DNA of 14,686 bases from an uncultured Gemmatimonadota bacterium (GTDB lineage Bacteria > Gemmatimonadota > Gemmatimonadetes > Gemmatimonadales > Gemmatimonadaceae), in assembly GCA_946480295.1 (NCBI GenBank), contig CAMLIT010000107.1, forward strand, positions 1 through 14,686, written 5' to 3'. The position numbers and the translations under genes are program-made. The notes below the pieces were generated by a model that was not told the origin of the DNA, made no database searches, and worked only from the letters and a program-made list of their open reading frames with translations. Below are positions 6,250-13,610 of this stretch, in pieces (within the stretch, counting starts at the first letter, position 1; each line of letters opens with the position of its first letter).

Positions 6250-7920
6250 GTGGAACGTCCGCCCGGACAAGCACCAGCCGCCGTCGTCAGGCGTCGCAGC
6301 GGTCGCTATCGCCAGATCGCGACCGTGCTCGGGCGCCACGGCCTGGGCTTCCTCGCCGCGACCGTCCGCCACCGCGGTGACGGCGCGAGCGGGAGCGCCG
6401 ACGGCATCACGCCGGCATCGCACGTCCGGCTGGCGCTCCAGGAGCTCGGCACGACCTTCGTGAAGCTCGGGCAGATCCTGTCGACGCGCGCCGATCTCCT
6501 GCCCGCCGAGTACTGCGCCGAGTTCGCGCGGCTGCAGGACGACGATCTCAACGTGCCCGCGGAGGAGATCGCGGCGGCGATCACGAGCGCGCTCGGCCGC
6601 CCGGTCGAGGAGCTGTTCGCCACCTTCGACTGGCGGCCGCTCGCCGCCGCCTCCATCGGCCAGGTTCACGCGGCCACGCTGCCGGATGGGCGCGAGGTCG
6701 TGGTGAAGGTGCGCCGACCCGGCGTCGTCGAGCAGGTGCGCGAGGACCTCGGCATCCTGCGCCATCTCGCGGGGCGCGCGGCCCGTCACTGGCGGCCGGC
6801 GGCGCGGTACGACGCCCCCGGCCTCGTGGACGAGTTCGCGCAGGTGCTCACCGGGGAGCTCGACTACCTCCGCGAGGCGCGCGACATCGAGCGCTATCGC
6901 GCCAACTTCGGCGACGATGCCGATGTCCACGTGCCGCGGGTCGACTGGACGCGGAGCGCCGCGGCGGTGCTCACGATGGAGCGCATCCGCGGCGCGAAGC
7001 CGCTGGACATCGCCGCCCTCGACGCGTTCGGCATCGACCGCCGCGAGGTGGCGCGCCGTGCCGCGAGCATCGTGCTGCGCACCGTGTTCGAGCACGGCTT
7101 CTATCACGCGGATCCGCACCCGGGCAACTTCTTCGTCGAGCGCGACGGGCGCATCGGCCTCGTGGATTTCGGGATGACCGGCGAGGTCGACGACCGGACG
7201 CGCGCCGAGCTGTCCGCGCTCCTCGTCGGCATCGTCGACCAGGACACCGACTCGGTCGTCGACGCGCTGCTCGAGCTGGGCGTCGCCCAACCGGGGCTCG
7301 ACCGCCGCGCCCTGGCGCGCGACCTCGACCGGCTGCTCGCGCGCTACTACGGGCTGCCGCTCGCCGAGATGGCGATCGGTCCGCTCATCGAGGACGCCCT
7401 CGCCGTCGTGCGGCAGCACGGGCTCGCCTTTCCGCCGCGCCTCGCGCTGCTGCTCAAGACGGTGGTGATGGCCGAGGGAGTGGGCGGGCAGCTCGACCCC
7501 GACTTCCATCTCTCGACGCTGCTCGCGCCCCTCGCCGCGCGCATCGTCAGGCAGCGGTACGCCCCGACGCGCGTCGCGGCGCGGCTGCGCCGGGCCGGTG
7601 TCGACGCGGCGCTCCTCGCGACCGACCTGCCGCGCCGCGTCCGTCGGCTGCTCATCGACGCCGAGCGAGGGGGACTGCACGTCGGCGTGCACGTGGACGA
7701 GGCGCAGCTCTTCCTGTCGCGCGTCGAGCGGCTGGTGAACCGGCTGGTGCTCGGAGTGCTGACGGCCGCGTTCATCGTCGGGTTGGCGGTGCTGCTGGCG
7801 GCGGCGCCGCGCATGCCGCTGGGCCCGTGGCTCCGTCGCATGATCGCCGTCGGCTTCACCGTCGTCTGCGGCTTCGCCGCCTATCTCGGCTGGGTGATCG
7901 TCCACCCGCGGCGACGGTGA
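6250..7920 (+). CDS. ABC1/UbiB-family atypical kinase-like protein (AarF)
   Basis: 556-residue membrane-anchored protein of the UbiB/COQ8 family, which supports ubiquinone or other isoprenoid-lipid metabolism through ATP binding. Family hallmarks, numbered from the chosen start: KLGQ at 72-75, the Ala-rich nucleotide loop AAAS at 132-135 in AAASIGQVHAA, invariant Lys153 (VVVKVRRPG), catalytic-loop HADPHPGN with Asp288 and Asn293, and the metal-binding DFG at 306-308. Two C-terminal membrane helices (about 499-518 and 530-550) anchor it, as in bacterial UbiB. The GTG at 6250 has AGGGA at 6239-6243, well spaced; the frame is open further back to a GTG at 6106, but the added 48 residues look unlike the family. 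No quinone-biosynthesis genes are nearby, so the lipid target is open. It converges on the DUF4256 gene with a 49-base gap. Confidence 0.9.
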   Translation: MERPPGQAPAAVVRRRSGRYRQIATVLGRHGLGFLAATVRHRGDGASGSADGITPASHVRLALQELGTTFVKLGQILSTRADLLPAEYCAEFARLQDDDLNVPAEEIAAAITSALGRPVEELFATFDWRPLAAASIGQVHAATLPDGREVVVKVRRPGVVEQVREDLGILRHLAGRAARHWRPAARYDAPGLVDEFAQVLTGELDYLREARDIERYRANFGDDADVHVPRVDWTRSAAAVLTMERIRGAKPLDIAALDAFGIDRREVARRAASIVLRTVFEHGFYHADPHPGNFFVERDGRIGLVDFGMTGEVDDRTRAELSALLVGIVDQDTDSVVDALLELGVAQPGLDRRALARDLDRLLARYYGLPLAEMAIGPLIEDALAVVRQHGLAFPPRLALLLKTVVMAEGVGGQLDPDFHLSTLLAPLAARIVRQRYAPTRVAARLRRAGVDAALLATDLPRRVRRLLIDAERGGLHVGVHVDEAQLFLSRVERLVNRLVLGVLTAAFIVGLAVLLAAAPRMPLGPWLRRMIAVGFTVVCGFAAYLGWVIVHPRRR

Positions 7921-7969
7921 CGGCGTCCGTCAGGCGAGGGCGCGCTCGCTGCCCATCCGCCACGAACAG

Positions 7970-8530
7970 CTAGACACGCAACGCACAGCGAAATCCCCGG
8001 GCGGCGTAGTACGAGTCGGCGCCGTTGTGGTACACGAACACCGTGTCGTAGCGGCGGTCGCAGAACAGCGCGCCGCCCAGCTTCCGGATGTTGGCGGGCG
8101 TCTGCACCCAGCTGGAGGTCGTCGTGTCGAGCTCCTCGAGCTCCTGCAGCCGCCGGTACTCGTCCACGGTGAGGAGTGCGGCGCCCATCGCGGCCCCCAT
8201 CTCGACGGCGCTGGACTTCGGCTTGTGCTCCTTCCGCGCCTCGCGCGCCTCGCGATCGTAGCACACGCTGCGGCGGCCCTTGGGGCTCTGGGCCGAGCAG
8301 TCCACGAAGACGTACTCGCCGTTCGCCGCGTCGAGGCTGACGACGTCCGGCTCCCCGCCGGACTGCTCCATCTCGTCGAGCGACGAGAGTGCCGCGTGGT
8401 TGGACTCGAGTCGCGCCCGGACGGCGGTCCAATCGAGACCCGGGTGGCGGTGCATGTTCGCGCGGAAGCGCGCTTCGAGCGTGGCGAGGAGGTCGTGCTG
8501 CGTAGTGGACAGCGCTGGGGTTCGGGGCAT
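7970..8530 (-). CDS. DUF4256 family protein
   Basis: 186-residue soluble protein matching the uncharacterised DUF4256 family over its full length, as I recall the family pattern. Landmarks: RFRANMHRHPGLDW (21-34), EMEQSGGEPDVV (53-64), GEYVFVDCSAQSPKGRRSVCYD (71-92), HKPKSSAVEMGAAMGAALLT (102-121), SSWVQTPANIRKLGGALFCDRRY (139-161) and VFVYHNGADSYYAARGFR (164-181). The density of fixed polar and aromatic residues (Asp, Arg, Cys, Trp, Tyr, His) suggests an enzyme, but no activity is established. It follows the NadR-like gene by 15 bases on the same strand, a probable operon, without a visible ribosome site, so translation may depend on the upstream gene. It lacks a signal peptide and membrane segments. 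Confidence 0.88.
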   Translation of the reverse strand: MPRTPALSTTQHDLLATLEARFRANMHRHPGLDWTAVRARLESNHAALSSLDEMEQSGGEPDVVSLDAANGEYVFVDCSAQSPKGRRSVCYDREAREARKEHKPKSSAVEMGAAMGAALLTVDEYRRLQELEELDTTTSSWVQTPANIRKLGGALFCDRRYDTVFVYHNGADSYYAARGFRCALRV

Positions 8531-8545
8531 GGGCGGGGTGGTGGG

Positions 8546-9547
8546 TCAGCTGGCCGGCGAATCGAAACGCGGTCGTGGTGGACTCTGCAACACACGACGG
8601 ACGATCGCTGCGGCGCGTGCCACTCGCTCGTCGAACGATCCGCCGATGCGCGAGTAGCTCTGTCTCGTCGAGCACAGGTGATCTTCCAGGAGCGCCGTGT
8701 GTCGGCGGCGCTCGTTCCGCAAGACGCGTGTCCCATCGTCCACCCAGGGAACATCGTCGACCAGCAGGAGTGCATGGCTGTATACCCTGGATGCCGCCGT
8801 GCGCGCCAGCCATGGCGACTCACTGCTGCAGATCAACTCGCTCCAGGTCAGCGTCGTTCTCACGTCGGTGTCACAGATCAGGACCTGGTTCGCGAAGCAC
8901 GCTGCCCGGTCCTCCGCCTCGATCTGGCCGCGCGCGATCGCATCGAAATCCTCGAGCCGTAGCTGTCGCGCATCTCGGCCCTCGCAGTATGCCCGCCCGT
9001 ACTCCGGCACCCAGTTCGTGTCGAACGTCCTCGCCAGCGCCTCGGCGAGCGTCGTCTTGCCGGTGGACTCGGCGCCGAGTATCGCGACTCGATGGGCGTA
9101 CGCCGATCGGACGATGGGCGGGATGAACTGCCAGTTCGCGAGTGGATCGCGGCGAATGGCCGTGCCGGAAACCGGAAAGCGCACCCGCGGTGCGTCGACA
9201 CAGACATGCCGAGCGGAGAGACACCGGGCGAGCGGATCGCCATACGCCTCCGACGTGAAGACCACGTCCACATCTCCGGCGTAGCGTCGCACGACATCCG
9301 TCCGGATCTGCCAGAAGTCCGGGTGGTCTTCCGGTGCCTGCGGCAATTCCTCGCTGACGTGGATCACCCGGCAGTCCGGATGGCTACGGCTGACCCACGT
9401 GAACCGCGTCTCGCCAGGAATCGGTTCTCGCGCGATCGAGCACACGAGGACGGTCAGCTGATCCACCTGCGCCCGCGCGGTCCGTATGAGATGCGCGTGG
9501 CCAGCGTGATATGGCAGGAACTTGCCGAGCACCAGGCCGCGACGCAT
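8546..9547 (-). CDS. nadR: NadR-like NMN adenylyltransferase / ribosylnicotinamide kinase
   Basis: 333-residue bifunctional NAD-salvage enzyme. The N-terminal nucleotidyltransferase domain has GKFLPYHAGH at 8-17 (the HxGH motif as HAGH) and SGTAIR at 127-132, expected to make NAD from NMN and ATP. The C-terminal P-loop kinase domain has Walker A GAESTGKTT at 158-166 and DTD at 226-228, expected to phosphorylate nicotinamide riboside to NMN. The N-terminal repressor helix-turn-helix of Escherichia coli NadR is absent, so this is the enzymatic form only. The start at 9547 (MRRGLVLGKF) places the motif as in relatives; an in-frame ATG at 9589 would add 14 residues. Codon use is less G+C-biased than in flanking genes by eye. 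It is followed by DUF4256 after 15 bases and is divergent from the GH43 gene. Confidence 0.87.
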   Translation of the reverse strand: MRRGLVLGKFLPYHAGHAHLIRTARAQVDQLTVLVCSIAREPIPGETRFTWVSRSHPDCRVIHVSEELPQAPEDHPDFWQIRTDVVRRYAGDVDVVFTSEAYGDPLARCLSARHVCVDAPRVRFPVSGTAIRRDPLANWQFIPPIVRSAYAHRVAILGAESTGKTTLAEALARTFDTNWVPEYGRAYCEGRDARQLRLEDFDAIARGQIEAEDRAACFANQVLICDTDVRTTLTWSELICSSESPWLARTAASRVYSHALLLVDDVPWVDDGTRVLRNERRRHTALLEDHLCSTRQSYSRIGGSFDERVARAAAIVRRVLQSPPRPRFDSPAS

Positions 9548-9887
9548 AGGGGATATGGTAGATTGCTCACGTTCTCCGAGACGCTCCATTCAAAGAAGTT
9601 ACGGCGCAGAAGCCCCGTCCGCCGGCAGCTCAGGCTGCGTGGCACCAGCGCGATAGCCTGCACGCGCGCCTGGCGCCCCCCAGCCGCCGAGAATGCCCCC
9701 CCCACCCGCACCGGCCCGTCGCCGGTCCCCCGTACCGCGCGCGAACCGGCGCGGGGCGGCAGGGTAGTACGCGTGGCGCCGTGCCGTCCCGCCGAACGAC
9801 TGGACACCACCGCGGCGCGCAGCCAGGTTATCGCTCGGCGCGGGTGGCGGCGCGCCCCGTTCGTTCCTCTCCAGCTCGAGTCAGGCA
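9548..9887. other. 340-base divergent intergenic region (nadR-like / GH43)
   Basis: No convincing gene is seen. On the - strand, TACCAT (complement of 9555-9560) lies seven bases before the chosen NadR ATG, the spacing expected if it were a -10 box for a leaderless message. On the + strand, TGGACA at 9801-9806 is one base from the -35 consensus, but only a poor -10 (GGTTAT, 9826-9831) follows at a 19-base spacing. ACCGGC/GCCGGT forms an inverted repeat at 9710-9726, and there is a run of eight C at 9696-9703. The GH43 start is preceded by a weak AGG. The region probably holds both divergent promoters, but their exact places are uncertain. Confidence 0.4.
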
Positions 9888-10979
9888 ATGAGCTCGTCCT
9901 CGCGACGCGACTTTCTGAAGCACGTGGCTGCCGGCGTCGGCCTCGCGGCCGTCGGCACGCTCGACCCCGCCGCCGCCTTCGGCGCGGGCGTGGCCGCGAA
10001 GAAGACCTACACCAATCCCGTCTACAAGGGCTCGATGCCCGATCCCGGCGTGCTGCTGCACGAGGGCGTGTACTACGCCGTCGGCACCACGGGCAAGGAT
10101 CGCAAGGCGGACGGCCGCATCTTCACCCTGCTCCGCTCGCGCGACCTCGTGAGCTGGGAGGAGCTCGGGGGGGCGCTCACGCCGCCGAGCGCCGATCCGC
10201 GCTACGAGTACTGGGCGCCGGAGATCGCCTTCGACAACGGCACGTTCTATCTCTACTACGCGATGGGGATGATCGAGCCGGAGAGCATGAAGGTGCACGT
10301 GGCGACGAGCGCGCGCCCGGAAGGGCCGTACACCGACACGGGTACACCGCTGCTCGACTGCACCGGCAACCGCTTCGCGATCGACGCCCACCCGTTCCGC
10401 GACCGCGACGGGCAGTGGTACCTCTTCTACGCGCGCGACTACCCGAACACCGAGGGCGGATTCCACGCGGGGACCGGGCTGGCGATGGACCGCCTCGTCG
10501 GCATGACGCGCCTCGCCGGCGAGTGCCGCACGGTGCTCCGCCCGAAGTACGACTGGACGCTGTACGAGGCGCACCGCGCGATGCCGGTCTTCGGCAAGAC
10601 CTTCGACTGGCACACGATCGAGGGGCCGTGGGTCACGATGCACCGCGGCCGCTACTACTGCTTCTACAGCGGCGCGAACTACCAGACCACGCGCTACGGC
10701 GTCGACTACGCCGTCGCCGACCACGTCACCGGACCGTACACGGGACAGGGGCGCGAGGCGCGCGTGCTGCACGGCGTCCCGGGCCACGTCCGCGGGCCCG
10801 GGCACCACTCGATCGTCGTCGGGCCGGATGGCCGCGACTGGATCGTGTACCACGCCTGGAACGAGGACATGACGGTGCGGCAGATGTGCATCGATCCCCT
10901 CGTCTGGACGCCCCACGGACCGCGCTGCGCCGGTCCGACCTACACGCCGCAGCCGGCGCCCCGCCCGCGCCGTGCCTGA
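9888..10979 (+). CDS. glycoside hydrolase family 43 protein, Tat-exported
   Basis: 363-residue extracytoplasmic glycosidase of the five-bladed propeller GH43 family (arabinofuranosidase/xylosidase-type activities). A twin-arginine motif SRRDFLK at residues 5-11 heads the signal peptide, with a hydrophobic stretch to about residue 34, implying export of a folded protein. The catalytic triad can be placed by motif: Asp52 in MPDPGVL as base, Asp166 in AIDAHPF as pKa modulator, and Glu245 in IEGPWV as acid. Other family signs are YWAPEIAFDNGTFYLYY (108-124) and GPGHHS (303-308). The protein is a lone catalytic domain with no carbohydrate-binding module. It is followed after 45 bases by the DUF1080 gene on the same strand. 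Inverting hydrolysis of arabinose- or xylose-containing glycans is the family expectation; the exact substrate is not readable. Confidence 0.88.
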   Translation: MSSSSRRDFLKHVAAGVGLAAVGTLDPAAAFGAGVAAKKTYTNPVYKGSMPDPGVLLHEGVYYAVGTTGKDRKADGRIFTLLRSRDLVSWEELGGALTPPSADPRYEYWAPEIAFDNGTFYLYYAMGMIEPESMKVHVATSARPEGPYTDTGTPLLDCTGNRFAIDAHPFRDRDGQWYLFYARDYPNTEGGFHAGTGLAMDRLVGMTRLAGECRTVLRPKYDWTLYEAHRAMPVFGKTFDWHTIEGPWVTMHRGRYYCFYSGANYQTTRYGVDYAVADHVTGPYTGQGREARVLHGVPGHVRGPGHHSIVVGPDGRDWIVYHAWNEDMTVRQMCIDPLVWTPHGPRCAGPTYTPQPAPRPRRA

Positions 10980-11024
10980 CGAGTACCTTCAACTCACGAC
11001 CCTCTCCACCGAGGCCAACCCCTG

Positions 11025-11810
11025 ATGCAACGATACCGGATTCCGCTCGCGCTCACCCTCTCCGTCCTCGCCGCCTCCGCCGCCTGCGCGCAGGGCACGC
11101 AGCCCCGCCCGGAGGACACGGAGGTCTGGTCGCCCGTGCCCCGCGTCGTCACGCCTGGCAAGACCGACGAGGCGCCGCCCTCGGACGCGATCGTGCTCTT
11201 CGACGGCCACGACCTCGACCAGTGGGTCTCGGCGCAGGACCAGTCGCCGGCGCGCTGGAACGTCCACGACGGCATCGTCACGGTCAACAAGCGCGGGGGA
11301 AACATCGAGACCAAGCGCAAGTTCACGAACTACCAGCTCCACCTCGAGTGGCGCGTCCCCGAGGACATCCAGGGCTCCGGGCAGGCCCGCGGGAACAGCG
11401 GCCTCTTTCTCGCCTCGACCGGTCCGGGCGACGCCGGCTACGAGCTCCAGATCCTCGACTCGTACAACAACAAGACGTACGTGAACGGGCAGGCGGGGGC
11501 CATCTACAAGCAGTATCCGCCCCTCGTCAACGCGATGCGCAAGCCGGGCGAGTGGAACGTGTACGACGTGGTCTGGACGGCGCCGACGTTCAACGACGAC
11601 GGCTCGGTGAAGACGCCGGCGTACGTCACCGCCTTCCAGAACGGGGTGCTCATCCAGAACCACGTCGCGCTCAAGGGCGTCACGCTGTACATCGGCAAGC
11701 CGTCGTACCAGAAGCACGGCGCCGAGCCGATCAAGCTCCAGGCGCACGGCGACCCGAGCAAGCCGATCAGCTTCCGCAACATCTGGGTGAGGCAGTTGGA
11801 AGAGCAGTAG
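11025..11810 (+). CDS. DUF1080 protein (3-keto-disaccharide hydrolase family)
   Basis: 261-residue secreted protein of the DUF1080 (3-keto-disaccharide hydrolase) family, a concanavalin-like jelly-roll fold. Residues 1-22 form a signal peptide ending ASAACA. Family landmarks: IVLFDGHDLDQWVS (56-69), WNVHDGIVTV (78-87), QLHLEWRVPE (104-113), ARGNSGLFLAS (121-131), YELQILDSYNNKTYVNGQAGAIY (139-161), the segment KPGEWNVYDVVWTAP (173-187), and the end ISFRNIWVRQL. Members have been linked to cleavage of glycosides oxidised at C3, but many are untested. It follows the GH43 gene by 45 bases and probably shares its message; TACCTT at 10984-10989 could be a -10 for an extra promoter, without a clear -35. 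GAGG lies about a dozen bases before the ATG. Confidence 0.88.
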   Translation: MQRYRIPLALTLSVLAASAACAQGTQPRPEDTEVWSPVPRVVTPGKTDEAPPSDAIVLFDGHDLDQWVSAQDQSPARWNVHDGIVTVNKRGGNIETKRKFTNYQLHLEWRVPEDIQGSGQARGNSGLFLASTGPGDAGYELQILDSYNNKTYVNGQAGAIYKQYPPLVNAMRKPGEWNVYDVVWTAPTFNDDGSVKTPAYVTAFQNGVLIQNHVALKGVTLYIGKPSYQKHGAEPIKLQAHGDPSKPISFRNIWVRQLEEQ

Positions 11811-11838
11811 AACTACAGGAACCAGTGGACGAGGTAGG

Positions 11839-11872
11839 CGAAGGGGCGCGAGCGAATGCTCGCGCCCCTTCG
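11839..11872. terminator. strong bidirectional hairpin between convergent units
   Basis: A perfect 15-bp stem (CGAAGGGGCGCGAGC against GCTCGCGCCCCTTCG) with the loop GAAT, 28 bases after the DUF1080 stop codon on + and 39 bases after the stop of the small membrane-protein gene on -. No T-run follows on either strand, so classic intrinsic termination is not certain, but its position between convergent units and its strength fit an end-of-message structure. Confidence 0.65.
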
Positions 11873-11911
11873 GCGTACAGTCCTCGATCACTCCACCACT
11901 ATCTCACTGGA

Positions 11912-12007
11912 TCACTGCTTCTTCACTGCACTCCAGACGTGCCCCACGATCGACGCGAGCGCGATCGCGAGCACGATGGTCATCAGGATCGGGATGAGCT
12001 GCGTCAT
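11912..12007 (-). CDS. 31-residue single-helix membrane peptide
   Basis: A short reading frame that translates as MTQLIPILMTIVLAIALAS, then IVGHVWSAVKKQ. Residues 4-25 form one almost uninterrupted hydrophobic helix, followed by a basic tail (Lys29, Lys30), which by the positive-inside rule would put the C-terminus in the cytoplasm. GGGAG lies three bases before the ATG, a slightly tight but credible ribosome site. It lies 102 bases downstream of the gntP stop codon on the same strand and may be its last operon gene; the gap holds inverted repeats. Small membrane peptides often accompany transporters as regulators or stabilisers, which is the inference here. No homologue is recognised. It could be a chance frame, but the composition argues against that. 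Confidence 0.5.
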   Translation of the reverse strand: MTQLIPILMTIVLAIALASIVGHVWSAVKKQ

Positions 12008-12031
12008 GTGCTCCCGCGGTGGCGGACCGCG

Positions 12032-12089
12032 GCCGGCAGGGAACCCGCCCGACGGCCGCCCGTCCGTGTCCACTCACTGGACTGCCGGC
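12032..12089. repeat. nested inverted repeats in the gap after gntP
   Basis: GCCGGCAG at 12032-12039 is complementary to CTGCCGGC at 12082-12089, and between them GACGG/CCGTC (12051-12055 and 12060-12064) forms a smaller hairpin with a four-base loop. The arrangement lies between the gntP stop and the small membrane-peptide start on the - strand, so it could act as a partial terminator or processing site. At this G+C content part of the structure may be chance. Confidence 0.35.
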
Positions 12090-12109
12090 AGCGGCGGCCG
12101 GGTCACAGC

Positions 12110-13507
12110 TCAGCGTAAGGCGTTCATTGCCAACACCATACCCATCCCGACCAGCGCCACGGTCATCTCCATCACGCTCCACGTCGCCAGCGTCTCCGTG
12201 ACGCTGAGATTGAAGTACTCCTTGAACATCCAGTAGCCGGTGTCGTTGAAGTGGGAGAACATGAGGCTCCCCGCACCCGTCGCGAGCACCATCAGCTCCG
12301 GGCTCGCGTGGCTCGCCGCGATCATCGGCGCCACGAGGCCGGCGGTCGTCATCCCCGCCACCGTCGCCGAGCCCACGGCGAGCCGGATGAGCGCCGCGAT
12401 GCCGAAGGCGAGGAGCAGCGGGTCGAGCTGCAGCCCCGCCGCTCGTTTGGCAACCCAGTCCCCGACGCCCGCGTCGTGCAGCACCTGCGAGAACGCGCCC
12501 CCGGCCGCGATGATGAGCAGGATCATCGCGATCTCGGCGACGCCGACGCGCACGCTGTCCATCAGCCAGGCCATCGTGCGGCCGCGACGGATGCCGAAGG
12601 TGTACAGCGCGACGAACACCGCGGCGAGCAGGGCCACGTTCGCGTTGCCGAGGAACTTCATGGCGAGCACGAACGCGCGCAGCGCCGGGTCGGGCACCGC
12701 CGTCGCGAGCGCCGAGTGGAAGTCGAAGCCGGGGCGGAAGGGATCGATCCCCGCCGTCTTCGTCAGCGTGTCGGTGAGCGCCCCGGCGAGCATGAGCAGC
12801 ACCGGGACGAGCATCGTGAAGATGCTCACGCCGACGCCGGGCGGCGCCACCGTGTCGATCGCCTCGGTGCTGCCGAGGCCGGGCGGGGGCGTGGTCGCGC
12901 GGATCGGGAAGCGCGCGAGGATGCGGGTGAGCACGATCCCGCCGGCGAAGCACGCGGGGATCGCCGCCACGAGCCCGAGGGCGAGGGTGCGGTTGACGTC
13001 CGCGCCGTAGAGGAAGGACATGAACGTCGGCGCGGGGTGCGGGGGCAGGAAGCCGTGCGTTACCGAGAGCGCCGAGGCGAGGGGCAGCCCGAGCCAGATG
13101 AGCGAGAAGCCCGTCGTCGCGGCCAGGCCGTAGATGAGCGGGATGAGCACGATGAAGCCCGCGTTGTACAGCATCGGCAGCCCGACGAGCAGGCCCGTTC
13201 CCGCCATGGCGAACTGGATGCGCCGCCGGCCGGACTTCGCCACCAGCCACTCCGCGATCACCCGCGCGGCGCCGCTCTGCGCGGCGAACTTGCCGAGCAT
13301 GGCGCCGAAGACGAGAATCAGGGCGACGCTGCCCATCGTCGCGCCGATCCCCTTCAGGAGCGATTGGAGGATGCTGAGCAGGTCCATGTGGTTCATCAGC
13401 CCGACGAGGAACGCCGTGAGGACGAGGGCGAAGAACGCGTCGAGCTTGACGACGAGGACGAGCAGGAGCAGCACGACGATCGCGACGAGGACCGAGACCA
13501 GTGGCAT
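12110..13507 (-). CDS. gntP: GntP family gluconate:H+ symporter
   Basis: 465-residue inner-membrane permease importing gluconate or a related sugar acid with protons. It is hydrophobic throughout with about a dozen predicted spans. Family segments are visible: FGAMLGKFAAQSGAARVIAE, VGLPMLYNAGFIVLIPLIYG, ALSVTHGFLPPHPAPT, GNANVALLAAVFVALYTFG, LIRLAVGSATVAGMTTAGLV and the C-terminal SHFNDTGYWMFKEYFNLS. The ATG at 13507 gives the family's normal length and starts directly with the first membrane span (MPLVSVLVAIVVLLLLVLVV). Upstream codons in the same frame are the antisense of gntK and are not part of the gene. No Shine-Dalgarno sequence is seen. It is divergent from gntK, giving an uptake-plus-kinase pair, and is followed by the 31-residue membrane peptide gene. 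Gluconate as substrate is supported by the neighbouring kinase; related acids are possible. Confidence 0.9.
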   Translation of the reverse strand: MPLVSVLVAIVVLLLLVLVVKLDAFFALVLTAFLVGLMNHMDLLSILQSLLKGIGATMGSVALILVFGAMLGKFAAQSGAARVIAEWLVAKSGRRRIQFAMAGTGLLVGLPMLYNAGFIVLIPLIYGLAATTGFSLIWLGLPLASALSVTHGFLPPHPAPTFMSFLYGADVNRTLALGLVAAIPACFAGGIVLTRILARFPIRATTPPPGLGSTEAIDTVAPPGVGVSIFTMLVPVLLMLAGALTDTLTKTAGIDPFRPGFDFHSALATAVPDPALRAFVLAMKFLGNANVALLAAVFVALYTFGIRRGRTMAWLMDSVRVGVAEIAMILLIIAAGGAFSQVLHDAGVGDWVAKRAAGLQLDPLLLAFGIAALIRLAVGSATVAGMTTAGLVAPMIAASHASPELMVLATGAGSLMFSHFNDTGYWMFKEYFNLSVTETLATWSVMEMTVALVGMGMVLAMNALR

Positions 13508-13610
13508 CGTGAACGGGAACGAGGGCGGGAAGGATCCGGCACGGGAAGGCGGGCCGTCGGCGCAGGAAACTCCGCGCTCGGGGGCTCGAGGGCAAGCGTC
13601 CCCCCTCGTC
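13508..13610. promoter_or_regulatory. divergent gntP-gntK control region
   Basis: 103 bases between divergent starts. The gntK frame is open through here back to a GTG at 13509, but third codon positions drop to about 26 of 33 G/C, whereas the first 32 codons of the gntK body are all G/C-ended. The stretch therefore looks non-coding and probably carries both promoters. No consensus -35/-10 pair or clear operator palindrome was found. Confidence 0.45.

Noticed and set aside
6151..7905. A 584-codon open frame antisense to the UbiB-like gene
   Set aside because: Composition dominated by Arg, Glu, His and Ala with no motif; the sense strand encodes a full kinase family protein.
7934..7949. Terminator between the UbiB-like and DUF4256 genes
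   Set aside because: Only a 5-bp stem (GCGAG/CTCGC) with no T-run; expected by chance in this sequence.
9092..12118. A 1008-codon open frame on + across the NadR, GH43 and DUF1080 genes
   Set aside because: Arg/Pro/Ala-rich shadow translation in another frame; the overlapping genes carry clear domain motifs. Long stop-free shadows are expected at this G+C content.
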